Position numbers and translations under genes: made by a program
Shown here: positions 1-10,514 of the stretch, in pieces
How positions within the stretch are numbered: position 1 is the stretch's first letter
How the letters are laid out: each line of letters starts with the position of its first letter
Notes under the pieces: model-generated
What the model saw: the letters and a program-made list of their open reading frames with translations, nothing else
Told to the model about the DNA's origin: nothing
Database searches by the model: none
Source of the DNA: Planococcus halocryophilus
Lineage (GTDB): Bacteria; Bacillota; Bacilli; Bacillales_A; Planococcaceae
Direction of reading: 5' to 3'
Length of the DNA: 64,000 bases
Assembly: GCF_001687585.2 (NCBI RefSeq)
Contig: NZ_CP016537.2
Coordinates: 2,018,001-2,082,000, forward strand

Positions 1-1014
1 TAACTCTTCAGCATCTTTAATCACAGTTGTTCCTTTTGCTTGCGTTGCAATCAAAGCAATTAATGGGATTTCATCGATCAATCGCGGAATTAAATCCCCA
101 CTAATTTCCGTTCCTTTTAAATCGCTCGAATAAATGGTTAAGTCAGCTGAACGCTCACCTGCCGTTTCTTTTTCTTCTACTTCAATAACGGCACCCATTT
201 TTTCGACTACATCTAAAATGCCTGTACGTGTGGGATTAATACCAACATTTGTTAGCGTTACTTTACTATCTTCCGTAATCAATGCCGCTCCAATCATAAA
301 CGCTGCAGACGAAATGTCTCCAGGAACTTGAACGTGAGCTGCTGTCAACTTTTGTCCACCTTCAAGCTTAATCACGTGATCTTCACGGTTAACGGTAGCA
401 CCAAAATGTTCTAACATAATTTCGGTATGATCACGAGATGCGATAGGTTCATGAATGATCGTTTGACCATCCGCTTTTAAAGCTGCTAATAAAATGGCTG
501 ACTTTACTTGCGCACTAGCAACCGGCAATGTATAGTCAATTGCTTTTAGTTGAGTTCCTTGAACCGCTAGCGGTGTATACTGTCCGTCATGGCGCCCACG
601 AATATCCGCACCCATTTCACGAAGTGGATTGATAATGCGCTTCATTGGACGTTTAGCGATTGACTCATCTCCGGCCATTACTGAATGAAAAGATGTACCG
701 GCCAATAATCCAAGCATTAAGCGGGTAGTTGTTCCAGAATTTCCGGTATCCAACACTTCGGAAGGCTCTTCCCAATACTTTTCACCTTCGCTTTGAATAG
801 TTACTAAATCATCTGTAACATCAATTTGCACGCCAAGCTTTTTAAAACAAGAAATTGTACTTAAGCAATCGTCGCCCATAAGAAAGCCTTCTACTGTTGT
901 TTTACCTGTTGCGATAGAACCGAACATGATAGCGCGATGTGAAATAGATTTATCTCCCGGAACTTGTATACTACCTTTTAAGCTTGGTTTTTTAAATGCT
1001 AACGATAATGCCAT
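1..1014 (-). CDS. aroA: 5-enolpyruvylshikimate-3-phosphate synthase, 3' end cut by window edge
   Basis: AroA transfers the enolpyruvyl group of PEP to shikimate-3-phosphate, the sixth step of the shikimate pathway, in the cytosol. The first 338 codons are visible (ATG at 1014) of a family about 430 long. The PEP/S3P signature [14 protein letters not shown] is near residues 19-32 and the conserved [10 protein letters not shown] motif is near 91-100. The gene is last of an aroC-aroB-aroH-tyrA-aroA run on the minus strand, with a 16-nt gap from tyrA, so it is probably co-transcribed. In B. subtilis aroA (aroE) likewise closes this supraoperon. The C-terminal part lies outside the window. Confidence 0.95.
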   Translation of the reverse strand, partial: MALSLAFKKPSLKGSIQVPGDKSISHRAIMFGSIATGKTTVEGFLMGDDCLSTISCFKKLGVQIDVTDDLVTIQSEGEKYWEEPSEVLDTGNSGTTTRLMLGLLAGTSFHSVMAGDESIAKRPMKRIINPLREMGADIRGRHDGQYTPLAVQGTQLKAIDYTLPVASAQVKSAILLAALKADGQTIIHEPIASRDHTEIMLEHFGATVNREDHVIKLEGGQKLTAAHVQVPGDISSAAFMIGAALITEDSKVTLTNVGINPTRTGILDVVEKMGAVIEVEEKETAGERSADLTIYSSDLKGTEISGDLIPRLIDEIPLIALIATQAKGTTVIKDAEEL

Positions 1015-1030
1015 TGAGTTATCCGTCCTC

Positions 1031-2119
1031 TCAGGAAATATATGTATCGTAAACTGTTCGTGTTGAAATGCATTTTTGTGCACGCGCACGGTCTTCGTTT
1101 GTTTGAAAACTAATGACGAGAATACCAAATACATCTTCTCGCGTTTCTAAAATCCGAATATTGACAATGCTGATTTGTTCTTCTGCTAAATAACCAGTCA
1201 GCTCAGAAATAATACCCGGTACGTCCGGTATATCTATGTATAAATCAAATACAGAGAACATCGCCCCGTGACCAGCAATTGGGAGTTCGTCTCTCACAAC
1301 TTTAGCATGATTAAAAAACTGTTGAATGGGTTCTGGATCATTTGTTTGAAGCATCTCTTTTAACTGTTCCATTTGTTGCATCCAATTGTCTAATTGATGA
1401 ACAATCATGGCATTATTTTGAGTCGTGATATCTCGCCACATTTCCGGATTTGCCGAGGCAATTCGTGTAGTGTCTCGAAAACCACCCGCAGCCAATTGAC
1501 GCGTAAAAGGAAATTTATCTTCTTGATCTAATTGATGAACAAGTGAAGCTGCGATTAAGTGCGGGAAGTGACTTACTACAGCTGTCATATGGTCGTGCTC
1601 TTCAGCTGCTAGCACTTTGATTTTGGCTTTTGTTACAGACAATAAATCTTTAAGAAATTGAAGACTTTTTTCATCTGTCTTTTCGTCAGGCGTTAAAATA
1701 TAAAATGCATTTTCAAATAAAACTTCTTTTGCAGCTTCTACACCACTTTTATGTGAACCCGCCATCGGATGACCGCCAATAAAAAGGTGATTTAGCTTTT
1801 TAGAAGCTTCCATGATTTGCAATTTAGTACTACCAGTGTCCGTCAGAATAACATCGTCTTTTAAATTCCAGTACTTACTTTGCTCCATCAACTTGATCGT
1901 TGCACCAACTGGTGTGGCAAAAACAATGACATCTGCTTCTGCAGCAGCTTGCTCAAGTGATGGCGGTGAACTATGTATGATGCCCATCTTAAAAGCTTTT
2001 CGCGCTGTTAACGCACTTGCATCATAGCCTGCCACGTGGATATCCTTGTTACGCTGAAGCGCTTTTGCCAATGACCCACCGATCAAGCCTAATCCAATGA
2101 TTAGTATGTGTTTGGTCAC
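1031..2119 (-). CDS. tyrA: Prephenate dehydrogenase with C-terminal ACT domain
   Basis: TyrA oxidatively decarboxylates prephenate to 4-hydroxyphenylpyruvate for tyrosine synthesis. The 362-residue protein opens with the NAD-binding loop [10 protein letters not shown] (about 9-18). The His-containing prephenate region [10 protein letters not shown] follows, and an ACT domain fills the last 65 residues or so, a likely tyrosine sensor. The start is a GTG that overlaps the aroH stop by 4 nt (GTGA), with AGGTG about 8 nt upstream, so translation is probably coupled. hisC and the trp operon, which separate aroH from tyrA in B. subtilis, are absent here. Confidence 0.95.
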   Translation of the reverse strand: MTKHILIIGLGLIGGSLAKALQRNKDIHVAGYDASALTARKAFKMGIIHSSPPSLEQAAAEADVIVFATPVGATIKLMEQSKYWNLKDDVILTDTGSTKLQIMEASKKLNHLFIGGHPMAGSHKSGVEAAKEVLFENAFYILTPDEKTDEKSLQFLKDLLSVTKAKIKVLAAEEHDHMTAVVSHFPHLIAASLVHQLDQEDKFPFTRQLAAGGFRDTTRIASANPEMWRDITTQNNAMIVHQLDNWMQQMEQLKEMLQTNDPEPIQQFFNHAKVVRDELPIAGHGAMFSVFDLYIDIPDVPGIISELTGYLAEEQISIVNIRILETREDVFGILVISFQTNEDRARAQKCISTRTVYDTYIS

Positions 2120-2502
2120 TTTGAAATCACCTGGCTTTTTGCTGATAGGTCCGGACGCAGTTTCGTCGCTTCATTTAAATAGACATGATGAATTTTTTTC
2201 TGTTCTAGCTCTGTATTAACGTGCATCATGACACGAATACATAAAGGCATACTGCCAGGAACGTCCATTTCATGTGTACACATGACCGGTACATAATTCC
2301 AATCCTCTATAGTTCGAACGGCTTTTGCAGGAAAAGCTGACGAAATATCAGTTGTCGTTGAAATGATGACTGATGCGACATCTTCTGGATCAATTTTGTT
2401 TTCTTTGGCCATTTCCAAAACTAGACGTTTTGTTTCTTTTAGCACTTCTTCCGCCTGATCTGCAGAAACCGTAATTGCCCCTCTTACTCCACGTATCATC
2501 AA
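2116..2502 (-). CDS. aroH: Chorismate mutase, AroH class
   Basis: AroH rearranges chorismate to prephenate, the branch point towards Phe and Tyr. At 128 residues, beginning MMIRGVRGAITV and with conserved CIRVMMHV and HVYLNEA, it is a typical trimeric monofunctional AroH-type mutase. The initiator is TTG 2502 or the adjacent ATG 2499; both sit behind AGGAGA. The gene overlaps aroB by 4 nt upstream and tyrA by 4 nt downstream, which indicates one tightly coupled operon. Confidence 0.94.
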   Translation of the reverse strand: MMIRGVRGAITVSADQAEEVLKETKRLVLEMAKENKIDPEDVASVIISTTTDISSAFPAKAVRTIEDWNYVPVMCTHEMDVPGSMPLCIRVMMHVNTELEQKKIHHVYLNEATKLRPDLSAKSQVISK

Positions 2503-3572
2503 ATCACTTCTCCTATCTGCGAAACTAATTTTTCGTATGCTGCAAATGCACGCTGTTCATCTACTTTGTCCACATAAGGATGACCCGTTTCTTCAAGAAG
2601 AACAAAATTCAGTTCCCCTTTTGATGATTTTTTGTCTTTTTTTATATATGGCAATAATGCTTCAAACTTAATTTCGTTCAACAAGTAAAGCGGATAGCCA
2701 TTTACCTTAGCCCACTGGATAAATTGTTCCGATTTCTTATGGTCTGATAATAATAATGCATAGGACATTCCAAGAACGACCGCTTCGCCATGTGTAATTT
2801 TACCGTAGCCTAAATGACCTTCTAGAGCATGTGCTACCGTATGGCCAAAATTCAAGTACTTCCGGACGCCACCTTCAAATTCATCTTCTTCAACAATCGC
2901 CGCTTTTACAGCAATTCCTTTTTCTAAATGAAGATTCAACTCTTCTTCTGTCAGAAGACTAAAATCTTCGATAGCTAATAGTTCTGATAGCCACTGTTCA
3001 TTAGATATAAAAGCATGTTTAATCACTTCGGCCATGCCAGAACGAACTTCTCCAGATGGTAAAGTGGTCAATAATTTACTGTCATATAAAACAGCTTTAG
3101 GCTGATAAAATGTGCCTATCATATTCTTACCTAGCTCGTGATTGATTGCTGTTTTTCCGCCTACTGCGCTATCATGTGCCAAAATCGTCGTCGGAAGTTG
3201 AATAAAAGGAATACCGCGCATAAATGTTGAAGCGACAAACCCTACAACATCTCCAGTAGCTCCTCCGCCAAATGCTAACAACAATGAATTTCGCGAGCAG
3301 CTTTCAGATAGTAGAAAGCTGTGGCAGGCCATAAAGGTCTCCACAGATTTCGCACTTTCCCCGGCAGGAATCGTTAATATACGAACGTCCCAACTCGTTA
3401 AATAATTCAGCAAATATTGTAAATGAAGCTCTGCCACTTTTTCATCTGCGATCACCACAATCTGGTCAGCCGCATCCAGTAAGGGACGATAGGTATCCGC
3501 AAACAAATCGAATGCTCCGGCACCTATATGAACAAGATAAGGATGTTCAGCTTCGACCTGCAATTGCTTCAT
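2499..3572 (-). CDS. aroB: 3-dehydroquinate synthase
   Basis: AroB cyclises DAHP to 3-dehydroquinate using NAD and a divalent metal. The 357-residue protein has the glycine-rich NAD segment GGGATGDVVGFVAS followed by HDSAVGGKTAIN. The metal-ligand region includes LNFGHTVAHALE and HGEAVVLGM. The ATG has GAAGGAG in front of it. The gene lies 2 nt downstream of aroC and overlaps aroH by 4 nt. Confidence 0.96.
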   Translation of the reverse strand: MKQLQVEAEHPYLVHIGAGAFDLFADTYRPLLDAADQIVVIADEKVAELHLQYLLNYLTSWDVRILTIPAGESAKSVETFMACHSFLLSESCSRNSLLLAFGGGATGDVVGFVASTFMRGIPFIQLPTTILAHDSAVGGKTAINHELGKNMIGTFYQPKAVLYDSKLLTTLPSGEVRSGMAEVIKHAFISNEQWLSELLAIEDFSLLTEEELNLHLEKGIAVKAAIVEEDEFEGGVRKYLNFGHTVAHALEGHLGYGKITHGEAVVLGMSYALLLSDHKKSEQFIQWAKVNGYPLYLLNEIKFEALLPYIKKDKKSSKGELNFVLLEETGHPYVDKVDEQRAFAAYEKLVSQIGEVI

Positions 3573-3574
3573 GC

Positions 3575-4747
3575 TTAAAACTCCTTCGTGTACTTCATGT
3601 AATTTTTCAAGTTATCAATCAAACGTGGCATTTGGTCTGCATCAAACTGATCTAATAAGGCATTTGCTACTTCCCAAGCCACAACGTGTTCAGCGACAAT
3701 CGATGCTGCCGGAACTGCACAACTATCTGAACGTTCAATGCTTGCTTGGAAGGGTTCTTTTGTTTCAATATCTACACTTTTAAGTGGTTTGTATAAAGTT
3801 GGAATGGGTTTCATCACACCTCTTACAATAATCGGCATACCCGTGGTCATACCACCTTCGAATCCACCCAAATTATTTGTATTACGTGTATAGCCATTTT
3901 CTTCGTCCCATAAAATTTCATCATGGACTTCACTACCAGGTTTTCTCGCCATTTCAAATCCTATGCCGAACTCGACACCTTTAAAAGCGTTAATGCTCAT
4001 AATTGCAGCAGCAAGTTTCGCATCTAGTTTCCGATCATAATGAACATAACTACCAATGCCTGCTGGCATACCTTCTACAATAACTTCGACTGTGCCACCG
4101 ATAGAGTCACCATTTTTTTTCGTTTGATCGATTAAATCAGTCATTTCTTTTGTCACTGATGGATCAGCACAATAAACGGCATCATTTTCAACAATTTCGC
4201 GAATTTCATCTGCTGATTTCCCCATATAACTTTCAGGATTAACTTTTATGCCTCCAATTTCCGTAACGTGAGAAACAATTTTGATGCCAAGTTCTGCTAG
4301 TAATTGCTTCGCAACTGCTCCTACCGCTACTCGCACAGTTGTTTCACGCGCTGACGAACGTTCTAAGACATTTCGAAGGTCACGGTGACCATATTTCATC
4401 CCACCGTTTAAATCGGCGTGACCTGGGCGTGGACGTGCTATTTGACGTTTCACTTCTTCTGTTTCTTCAATTGGCTCAATGCCCATAATAGATGTCCAAT
4501 GTTTCCAATCGTCATTTTTGACGACTAAAGCGACAGGAGAGCCTAATGTTTTACCGTGTCGAACGCCAGAAACAATTTCAACCGTATCTTTCTCGATTTG
4601 CATTCTTCTGCCGCGTCCATGACCGCCTTGACGTCTTTTTAATTCTTTATTAATCATTTCTGCCGTTAAAGGCAACTGCGCCGGCAACCCCTCTATGATG
4701 GCAGTCAATTGTGGACCGTGTGATTCTCCTGCTGTTAAATAACGCAT
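3575..4747 (-). CDS. aroC: Chorismate synthase
   Basis: AroC makes chorismate from EPSP using reduced FMN; chorismate feeds the aromatic amino acid, folate and menaquinone pathways in this window. The protein is 390 residues, the usual bacterial length, with [13 protein letters not shown] and [15 protein letters not shown], the FMN/substrate-binding signatures. It is first of the aroCBH-tyrA-aroA run, with a 180-nt upstream gap that contains the ndk terminator. B. subtilis has cheR between ndk and this gene; it is absent here. Confidence 0.96.
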   Translation of the reverse strand: MRYLTAGESHGPQLTAIIEGLPAQLPLTAEMINKELKRRQGGHGRGRRMQIEKDTVEIVSGVRHGKTLGSPVALVVKNDDWKHWTSIMGIEPIEETEEVKRQIARPRPGHADLNGGMKYGHRDLRNVLERSSARETTVRVAVGAVAKQLLAELGIKIVSHVTEIGGIKVNPESYMGKSADEIREIVENDAVYCADPSVTKEMTDLIDQTKKNGDSIGGTVEVIVEGMPAGIGSYVHYDRKLDAKLAAAIMSINAFKGVEFGIGFEMARKPGSEVHDEILWDEENGYTRNTNNLGGFEGGMTTGMPIIVRGVMKPIPTLYKPLKSVDIETKEPFQASIERSDSCAVPAASIVAEHVVAWEVANALLDQFDADQMPRLIDNLKNYMKYTKEF

Positions 4748-4888
4748 TTACACTTTCTCCCTTCAACGTGCTAAAGTATTTATGTATCACTATACCATAA
4801 TGCATTTCTTCAATTCTATATTAAAATCACATAAAGTGAAACTTCAATCAATTGAAAATTTTTATCTTCATCAAATCTTCATATTCAA

Positions 4889-4922
4889 CAAAAAAACCGC
4901 CCCAAAAGGGACGGTTTTTTAA
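4889..4922 (-). terminator. Rho-independent terminator after ndk
   Basis: A 13-bp GC-core hairpin (AAAAAACCGCCCC, loop AAAA, GGGACGGTTTTTT, one mismatch) lies directly downstream of the ndk stop on the minus strand and ends in a U-run. It separates ndk from the aro genes. Confidence 0.85.
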
Positions 4923-4930
4923 AGGGTAAA

Positions 4931-5377
4931 TTAGTTAACCCAGTTATTGATTGTTTTTTCGTATGATACCAATTCTTCTTCTTTGAAGAACAAGCCAATT
5001 TCACGTTCTGCGCTTTCAGCAGAATCTGATCCGTGGATCATGTTTTTCCCAACAGTTACTGCGAAGTCTCCGCGGATTGTTCCTGGAGCTGCATCTTTAG
5101 GGTTTGTAGCGCCCATCATTTGACGTGCAGTCAAAATAACGTTTTCGCCTTCCCAAACCATTGCGAATACAGGACTTGAAGTGATGAATTCTACTAATTC
5201 ACCAAAGAAAGGACGTTCTTTATGCTCGCCGTAATGCTCTTCAGCCAATTCAGTAGGAATTTGCATTAATTTAGCACCTGCTAAATGATATCCTTTTTTC
5301 TCGAAACGTGCGACGATTTCTCCGATTACGTTGCGTTGAACGCCATCTGGTTTAACCATTAAAAATGTTTTTTCCAA
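4931..5377 (-). CDS. ndk: Nucleoside diphosphate kinase
   Basis: Ndk equilibrates NTP and NDP pools by a phospho-histidine intermediate. I place the start at TTG 5377, behind GAGGAG with 8-nt spacing, giving [12 protein letters not shown] and 148 residues, the family's normal length; the in-frame GTG further up overlaps the Shine-Dalgarno. The catalytic histidine is in NMIHGSDS (about residue 115). It has its own terminator and sits between hepT and aroC, as in B. subtilis minus cheR. Confidence 0.95.
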   Translation of the reverse strand: MEKTFLMVKPDGVQRNVIGEIVARFEKKGYHLAGAKLMQIPTELAEEHYGEHKERPFFGELVEFITSSPVFAMVWEGENVILTARQMMGATNPKDAAPGTIRGDFAVTVGKNMIHGSDSAESAEREIGLFFKEEELVSYEKTINNWVN

Positions 5378-5462
5378 TGTAAACACTCCTCTATTAAAAG
5401 CTCGGGCTTTTTGCCCACCTTAAAAAATACTATCATTGTCGAGTCATTTGTCAACTAGCAAC

Positions 5463-6437
5463 TTAAAATTTCCGCTTTCCAATAAAGAATGCAATTTTGC
5501 GCATCGTTTTTACGCCTTGTCCCTTTGGCAAGAACGAAAGTTCACGCAAAGCCTTTTGCAAGTATCGTTCACTCATTGCTTTCGCTTCTTCGATTCCTGA
5601 ACTATTGCGGATCGCTTCAACTACTTTAAAACGTTCTTCGTCAGAAAGATTCTTATTCAAATTCGATTTTAACATCGCATAAAGTTCCGGATCTTTTCGG
5701 GCACATAAAATTGGCAAAGTTATATTCCCTTGAATAAAATCGCTGCCTGCGGGTTTCCCCAATTCTTCGTCTGTTGAAGTAAAATCCAGAATATCGTCAA
5801 TAATTTGAAATGACATTCCGATAAAATAACCAAAACGTCGCAAATGTGCTGCGGTCTTTTCATCGGTTCCGGAAACAAGAGCTCCTAGTTCGCAACTAGA
5901 AGAAATCAACAATGCTGTTTTTCGTTTAATGCGTCGGAAATAATCGCGCAAATTTTGATCTAGTCTGTATTTGTCTTGGATTTGAATAATTTCGCCTCGA
6001 CAAACTTCAATTAAGGTTTTAGATAAAATTTCGTGCACACGCGGAGATTCAATTTTAGTAATGTGTTCCAATGCTCGCGCTAAAATAAAGTCACCTGTGT
6101 ACATCGCTACACTATTGTTCCACTGTGATTTAACGGTTGGTTGGCCTCTACGGATTTCCGAATCGTCTATAACGTCATCGTGGACGAGCGATGCCATATG
6201 AATCAGCTCGAGTGGTACAGCGACTTTTTTCAACACATTGATATCATAATTCCCAAATTTTCCTGCAAGCAAAACAAAAACAGGTCGGATTCGTTTCCCT
6301 CCGGCCTGCAATAAATGAAGAGACGCATCATTTAAAAGGAGAGATTCGGAATCCACTGCCTGTTCCAATTCTTTCTCGATCATTTCTAGTTCCGGTTTAA
6401 GATCGGAATAGAGCAATTTCAACTTCATCTTTTCCAC
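5463..6437 (-). CDS. hepT: Heptaprenyl diphosphate synthase component II
   Basis: HepT is the catalytic subunit that elongates farnesyl diphosphate to heptaprenyl diphosphate, the menaquinone-7 side chain. The two aspartate-rich Mg-binding motifs are clear: DDVIDD (87-92) and DDILD (214-218), and the GGKRIRP substrate segment is near residue 46. The start is a GTG at 6437 with AGAAGG 7 nt upstream. It lies 17 nt behind menG in the hepS-menG-hepT operon. Confidence 0.95.
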   Translation of the reverse strand: MEKMKLKLLYSDLKPELEMIEKELEQAVDSESLLLNDASLHLLQAGGKRIRPVFVLLAGKFGNYDINVLKKVAVPLELIHMASLVHDDVIDDSEIRRGQPTVKSQWNNSVAMYTGDFILARALEHITKIESPRVHEILSKTLIEVCRGEIIQIQDKYRLDQNLRDYFRRIKRKTALLISSSCELGALVSGTDEKTAAHLRRFGYFIGMSFQIIDDILDFTSTDEELGKPAGSDFIQGNITLPILCARKDPELYAMLKSNLNKNLSDEERFKVVEAIRNSSGIEEAKAMSERYLQKALRELSFLPKGQGVKTMRKIAFFIGKRKF

Positions 6438-6454
6438 TTAAAATCCTTCTCCCG

Positions 6455-7159
6455 CTAGTTTACTTTTTTTATTCCTAAATGGAGGGCGGCGGCGCCTCCT
6501 GTATAAGGCTTGTATTTCACTTTTTCAAACCCGACTTCTGCAAACAATTTCGCTAATTGTTTCATGCCCGGAAACGTTTTTGCTGATTCCTGTAACCATG
6601 AATATTCGTTGTAGCTTTTAGCGAAGAGCTTACCGAAAACCGGCATAATAAAACGGAAATACATTCTAAAGAATGGTTTGAAAACCACATTTTCAGGTTG
6701 AGATGTTTCTAGGCAAGCAATCATTCCACCTGGTTTTAACACACGGTGCATTTCAGCAAGCACTTGACGGTAATCTGGCACATTGCGTAACCCAAAACCA
6801 ATTGTCGCAAAATCAAAAGAATTGTCAGGGTATGGCAATGACATCGCATTACCTTGGATCAATTCGATTTGTGGCATATCTTTTGTTTTGTCGTGTCCAA
6901 CATTTAGCATATTTTGACTAAAGTCTAGTCCGATTACTTGTCCAGTATCACCTACTGCTTTTCCTAATGCAATGGTCCAATCAGCTGTTCCACAGCAAAC
7001 ATCGATAGCTGCAGCACCTTTAGGTACCTGCATTTTAGACATCGTATCTTCACGCCATTTATTATGTTGCTGGAAACTGATCACCGAATTCATTTGATCG
7101 TAGTTCTCAGATATTTTTTCGAATACTTCGTGGACTCTCTGTTCTTTCGTTTTAGGCAT
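6455..7159 (-). CDS. menG: Demethylmenaquinone methyltransferase
   Basis: MenG (UbiE family) performs the last step of menaquinone synthesis, SAM-dependent C-methylation. The SAM-binding region [12 protein letters not shown] and the signature [11 protein letters not shown] are present, with about 234 residues from ATG 7159. An ATG at 7168 would overlap the hepS stop, but it abuts the Shine-Dalgarno GAGAAGG, so the later ATG is preferred. It is flanked by the two subunits of heptaprenyl diphosphate synthase. Confidence 0.95.
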   Translation of the reverse strand: MPKTKEQRVHEVFEKISENYDQMNSVISFQQHNKWREDTMSKMQVPKGAAAIDVCCGTADWTIALGKAVGDTGQVIGLDFSQNMLNVGHDKTKDMPQIELIQGNAMSLPYPDNSFDFATIGFGLRNVPDYRQVLAEMHRVLKPGGMIACLETSQPENVVFKPFFRMYFRFIMPVFGKLFAKSYNEYSWLQESAKTFPGMKQLAKLFAEVGFEKVKYKPYTGGAAALHLGIKKVN

Positions 7160-7164
7160 ATCAG

Positions 7165-7941
7165 TCATCCTTCTCGGGTCAGCTGCTCAGCTCTATGCTG
7201 GTGCGGGGTTATTTGATGGAGCAGAAATTGTGCCAATTCATAATCTAGTGCACAATCAGCGATCGACGCCAAAATCTGTTCATGCAGGCTATCCAACTTT
7301 TCCGTTAGCCAATATTTCGTATAATTTTCATGGACTAGATTTGTGTTTAGCTCACGTAGAAAATGCGAATAATTTTTAGATTGTAGTCGTTTTAGTTCCT
7401 CAGCATAACGTATATATAGCAAGGCTTGTTTTGCAAGTGGTGCATATTCGGTATAGCCATAGAATGTATAAAAAGACATTAAAAGTTCAGTTTCAATAAC
7501 GGTAATAGCTTCTTCAATTTCTTCTACCGTTCGGAATTCCTCTTCAAAAAAGGAGGTTTTGCTTTCACTCACTTTAATAATAGCTGATGCCAATCGCTGG
7601 ACCATCACAATATTTTTCGCGTTCACTAACATTTGATAATATATTCCACTATATAAGTCTCCAGCTAATACGGTTAGCTGTTGTTCTTTAATAATGGGAG
7701 CATCCTCTTTTATTTGATCATGGGCATGCAATGCGGCATAAACAATGGAAACCGTTTTTGCAGAGGCTTCAATATCCGGCGACCAAGTTTTCCCGCTGAA
7801 AAAAGGCAATAGTAAAAAAAACAAACGGGACTCTTTGACAGAGGGACCTTCTGTAAATTGATCGAGCGTCCGCTGTCGCACAGCATTCAAGACCTCGATT
7901 TCCATTGAGATGATTTTCGATTGTATTTGATGTCCCTTCAT
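7165..7941 (-). CDS. hepS: Heptaprenyl diphosphate synthase component I
   Basis: HepS is the small regulatory subunit that pairs with HepT to set prenyl chain length. The family is poorly conserved; the call rests on size (258 residues), position upstream of menG-hepT and a HepS-like core ([20 protein letters not shown]). I start at ATG 7941, preceded by TGGAGC; an upstream ATG at 7959 has no Shine-Dalgarno. Its stop overlaps an alternative menG start. Confidence 0.88.
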   Translation of the reverse strand: MKGHQIQSKIISMEIEVLNAVRQRTLDQFTEGPSVKESRLFFLLLPFFSGKTWSPDIEASAKTVSIVYAALHAHDQIKEDAPIIKEQQLTVLAGDLYSGIYYQMLVNAKNIVMVQRLASAIIKVSESKTSFFEEEFRTVEEIEEAITVIETELLMSFYTFYGYTEYAPLAKQALLYIRYAEELKRLQSKNYSHFLRELNTNLVHENYTKYWLTEKLDSLHEQILASIADCALDYELAQFLLHQITPHQHRAEQLTREG

Positions 7942-8017
7942 ACTGCTTGCTCCATTCATGATTTAGCCATACTACATTAGTATATCACAGGCATAGCCTT
8001 GCCTTCATCAATATCGT

Positions 8018-8239
8018 TTATTTTTTAGCTTCGCTTTCAACGATACCATGGGCAGAATGAATCTCCGCTTTGCCACGGATTTTCATAGCTGAAGTGTGTT
8101 CAGTAAATTGGGCAATCATCACTTCGCCTTTATCCAATTTTTCAGTATGGTGAAATTTTGTATCGTTCCCTCGAGTCAACCCAATAACGTTTACGCCATC
8201 TTCTTGAGCACGAATAATAATATATTCTGTCTGAGCCAT
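8018..8239 (-). CDS. mtrB: trp RNA-binding attenuation protein (TRAP)
   Basis: TRAP forms an 11-mer ring that binds tryptophan and then wraps (G/U)AG repeats in trp leader RNA, terminating transcription or blocking translation. The 73 residues align almost end to end with B. subtilis MtrB. The RNA-contacting Lys/Lys/Arg set is at K34, K53 and R55, and the VNVIGLTRG and FTEHTSA tryptophan-pocket segments are intact. It follows folE in the classical mtrAB order. No trp operon is visible nearby; its target must lie elsewhere. Confidence 0.96.
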   Translation of the reverse strand: MAQTEYIIIRAQEDGVNVIGLTRGNDTKFHHTEKLDKGEVMIAQFTEHTSAMKIRGKAEIHSAHGIVESEAKK

Positions 8240-8260
8240 TTTCGCACCTACTTTATAGTT

Positions 8261-8845
8261 TTAATTCATATTGATGTAAGTAATTACTTCTGAACGCTTA
8301 ACTGCATCGGTTTCAAGAATCCCTCGTGAAACAGCTGTCACTGTTTTCGCTCCTGGTTTCTTAATCCCTCTCATCGTCATACACATATGTTCTGCTTCAA
8401 CCATGACATAAACGCCATGTGGATTTAAGGTTTCCATTAAAGACTCAGCAATCGACGATGTAATACGCTCTTGAAGCTGCGGACGTTTTGAAACCGTTTC
8501 TACCGCACGAGCTAATTTACTTAATCCTGTTACGACTCCATCGCGAGGAATATAAGCAATGTGCGCTTTACCGAAAAACGGCACAAGGTGATGTTCACAC
8601 ATCGAATAGAACGGGATATCTTTGACAAGTACTAATTCTTCATGACCTTCATGAAAAACAGTTTTAAAATATTCTTTTGGATCTTCTTTTAATCCAGAAA
8701 ATACTTCCGCATACATCTTAGCTACCCTTTTCGGTGTATCTTGTAACCCTTCCCGACTTGTGTCTTCTCCAACTGCTTCTAAAATCATCGAGACCGCTTG
8801 CTCGATTTTATCAAGATCTACTTTTTGCGTTTTCACATCTATCAC
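8261..8845 (-). CDS. folE: GTP cyclohydrolase I
   Basis: FolE (MtrA) opens GTP to 7,8-dihydroneopterin triphosphate, the first step to tetrahydrofolate. Zn-binding and catalytic segments [18 protein letters not shown] and [11 protein letters not shown] are complete. The start is GTG 8845 with AGGGGGA 7 nt upstream, giving 194 residues as expected; the open frame extends to 8947 but that extension has no family similarity. It is followed 21 nt later by mtrB. Confidence 0.94.
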   Translation of the reverse strand: MIDVKTQKVDLDKIEQAVSMILEAVGEDTSREGLQDTPKRVAKMYAEVFSGLKEDPKEYFKTVFHEGHEELVLVKDIPFYSMCEHHLVPFFGKAHIAYIPRDGVVTGLSKLARAVETVSKRPQLQERITSSIAESLMETLNPHGVYVMVEAEHMCMTMRGIKKPGAKTVTAVSRGILETDAVKRSEVITYINMN

Positions 8846-8954
8846 TCTGCTTCCCCCTGTTGAAGACGAATCGGTTATTTGTTTGGCAGCAAGATGGCTG
8901 CTCATATGTTTTTTAGCTCGATTTACTTTTACGTACATTTGTATCAATCTAAAA

Positions 8955-9240
8955 ATTCAAGAGCCTGAGACGGCTCCCACCGCTTTTCTCTGTCTAGCTT
9001 CAGCGGTCTACTCCTCGGGTCATAAGTCGTTTTGGCTTGACGGCTGAAAAACGCCGTTTCGCCAATCCATCTTATGCCTGTCGGAGCAAAACTACTGCTT
9101 CCGCTTTCTCACTGTCTAGCAACGGGAGCCAGCCCCTCGGGGTCATAAGACAGGCTGACTGTGCGGCTGAAAAAACGCCGCTTCGTCATCCTGCCTTATG
9201 CCTGTCAGGGCTGAGACGGCTCCCTCCGCTTTTCTCACAT
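8955..9240. repeat. Two tandem copies of a dispersed palindromic intergenic repeat
   Basis: Two diverged units (about 8955-9085 and 9086-9240) share the pattern GTCTAGC...CTCGGG.CATAAG, a variable internal hairpin, CTTATGCCTGTC.G.GC and a closing CCGCTTTTCTC. The internal hairpins differ in sequence (GGCTGAAAAACGCC versus GCGGCTGAAAAAACGCCGC), as expected of a folding element that drifts while keeping its pairing. A third copy lies at 24903-25063 and a fragment near 34810. No reading frame is supported. The element fills the folE-hbs gap. Confidence 0.8.
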
Positions 9241-9283
9241 GAATCGTAGCATACGCGCGGGTGTTTCGCAAAATTGTTGGCTC

Positions 9284-9330
9284 AAAAAAAGGATGACTTT
9301 TGCAAGATTGTGTCTCGCAAAAGTCATCCT
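9284..9330 (-). terminator. Terminator after hbs
   Basis: A perfect 14-bp stem (AGGATGACTTTTGC with GCAAAAGTCATCCT), a 13-nt loop and a run of seven U on the minus strand follow the hbs stop. Confidence 0.9.
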
Positions 9331-9348
9331 ATGTACAGAGGCTAAAGC

Positions 9349-9621
9349 TTACTTCACTGCGTCTTTAAGCGCTTTACCTGGCTTAAATGCAGGAACTTTG
9401 CTTGCAGCGATCTCGATTTCAGCTCCAGTTTGCGGGTTACGTCCTTTGCGGGCCGCGCGTTCGCGTACTTCAAAGTTACCGAATCCGATCAACTGTACTT
9501 TTTCACCCTTAGTTAAAGCGTCTTGAATCGTCTCAAATGCAGCGTCAACTGCTTTGGCAGCGTCTTTACGAGAAAGTTCAGCTGCTTCAGCAACAGAGTT
9601 CACTAATTCTGTTTTGTTCAT
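9349..9621 (-). CDS. hbs: HU family DNA-binding protein
   Basis: HU is the abundant nucleoid protein that bends DNA non-specifically. The 90 residues from ATG 9621 (GAGGAGG 8 nt upstream) show the HU helices, [21 protein letters not shown] as arm region and the [16 protein letters not shown] tail. A GTG at 9630 sits against the Shine-Dalgarno and is not used. In B. subtilis spoIVA lies immediately upstream; here only 170 nt separate hbs from yphF. Confidence 0.96.
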   Translation of the reverse strand: MNKTELVNSVAEAAELSRKDAAKAVDAAFETIQDALTKGEKVQLIGFGNFEVRERAARKGRNPQTGAEIEIAASKVPAFKPGKALKDAVK

Positions 9622-9668
9622 GCTATTCACCTCCTCTCAAAGGGGATGCAACCATCAATCCTGTAAAA

Positions 9669-9697
9669 AGAGTATCACATCGAAAATCGCATAGCAA
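9669..9697 (-). promoter_or_regulatory. Sigma-A-like promoter of hbs
   Basis: On the minus strand TTGCTA (9692-9697) and TACTCT (9669-9674) are spaced by 17 nt, about 50 nt upstream of the hbs start codon. The match to consensus is moderate and the position is suitable. Confidence 0.5.
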
Positions 9698-9793
9698 CAA
9701 CAAACAGCCCACTTTTCCAATAAACATAGCAAATACTAACAAAATTTTCTAAAAAGCAGCTATTTCTATCAAAAACGCGTTAAATCAAGGTTT

Positions 9794-10504
9794 TTACTCT
9801 GTTAAAAATATCGGTTCATTTTCTTCGTTTATGGTGTACGGAAGTGAATAAGCCGGGAGTACTGGATAGTCTTCATACAAAATAAATCGAATATCCTGAC
9901 CAGGTTCTAGCTCTCCCTCATACTCTTGAAGCTCTGTAAAAAGGTCCATGGCATAATCAATATAGACCTCTCCACTTCCCGTAATGACCATTGGTAAGTT
10001 TCTACCACTATAAGGGCTAACTACAGTTGGTTCTTCTGAGAATCCCATTGCTTTATGATTGAATTTATAGACATTATCTGCCAATATTTCAGCGATTGGA
10101 GCTTTTCCTCCATTTGCGCTTTTTCGTACGTTTACTGATCGAATCGCATCTGCAGCTTTTAAATCAACCAGTTTCACCGTTGGATTCTCTTCAACATCAA
10201 CTAATACATATTGAAAAATCCCACCCATTTCAAATGCATTGGTCGGTATTTCTGCTGTATATGCAGGAACAATTTTCGAAAAATCGATAGGATATTTAAT
10301 ATATTGATCTATATCCATATCCCGAGTTTTAATCGGCAACAAACCACCTGTCGCATTTCTATACTGATTTACAGCATTTTGCACAGTGATTAATTGGTCT
10401 TCATATGGAACTTGATTTTCAGCTCTCTCGCTTTGCGGATAACCACAAGCCGTCAGAACTCCAATCGTTAACAACAACAAAAACAACATTACTATTTTTT
10501 TCAT
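9794..10504 (-). CDS. yphF: YphF-like lipoprotein
   Basis: A predicted membrane-anchored lipoprotein of 236 residues whose function is not known. Met-Lys-Lys and a hydrophobic stretch lead to the lipobox LTAC (lipidated Cys near residue 20), then a soluble extracytoplasmic domain without motifs I recognise. Start ATG 10504 has GAGGTG 6 nt upstream. Size and position (downstream of yphE and gpsA) match B. subtilis YphF, which is the basis for the symbol. Confidence 0.8.
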   Translation of the reverse strand: MKKIVMLFLLLLTIGVLTACGYPQSERAENQVPYEDQLITVQNAVNQYRNATGGLLPIKTRDMDIDQYIKYPIDFSKIVPAYTAEIPTNAFEMGGIFQYVLVDVEENPTVKLVDLKAADAIRSVNVRKSANGGKAPIAEILADNVYKFNHKAMGFSEEPTVVSPYSGRNLPMVITGSGEVYIDYAMDLFTELQEYEGELEPGQDIRFILYEDYPVLPAYSLPYTINEENEPIFLTE

Positions 10505-10514
10505 TTTTTTCACC

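Noticed and set aside
8846..8947. Longer FolE start
   Set aside because: The extension is not related to GTP cyclohydrolase and a GTG with strong Shine-Dalgarno at 8845 gives the normal length.
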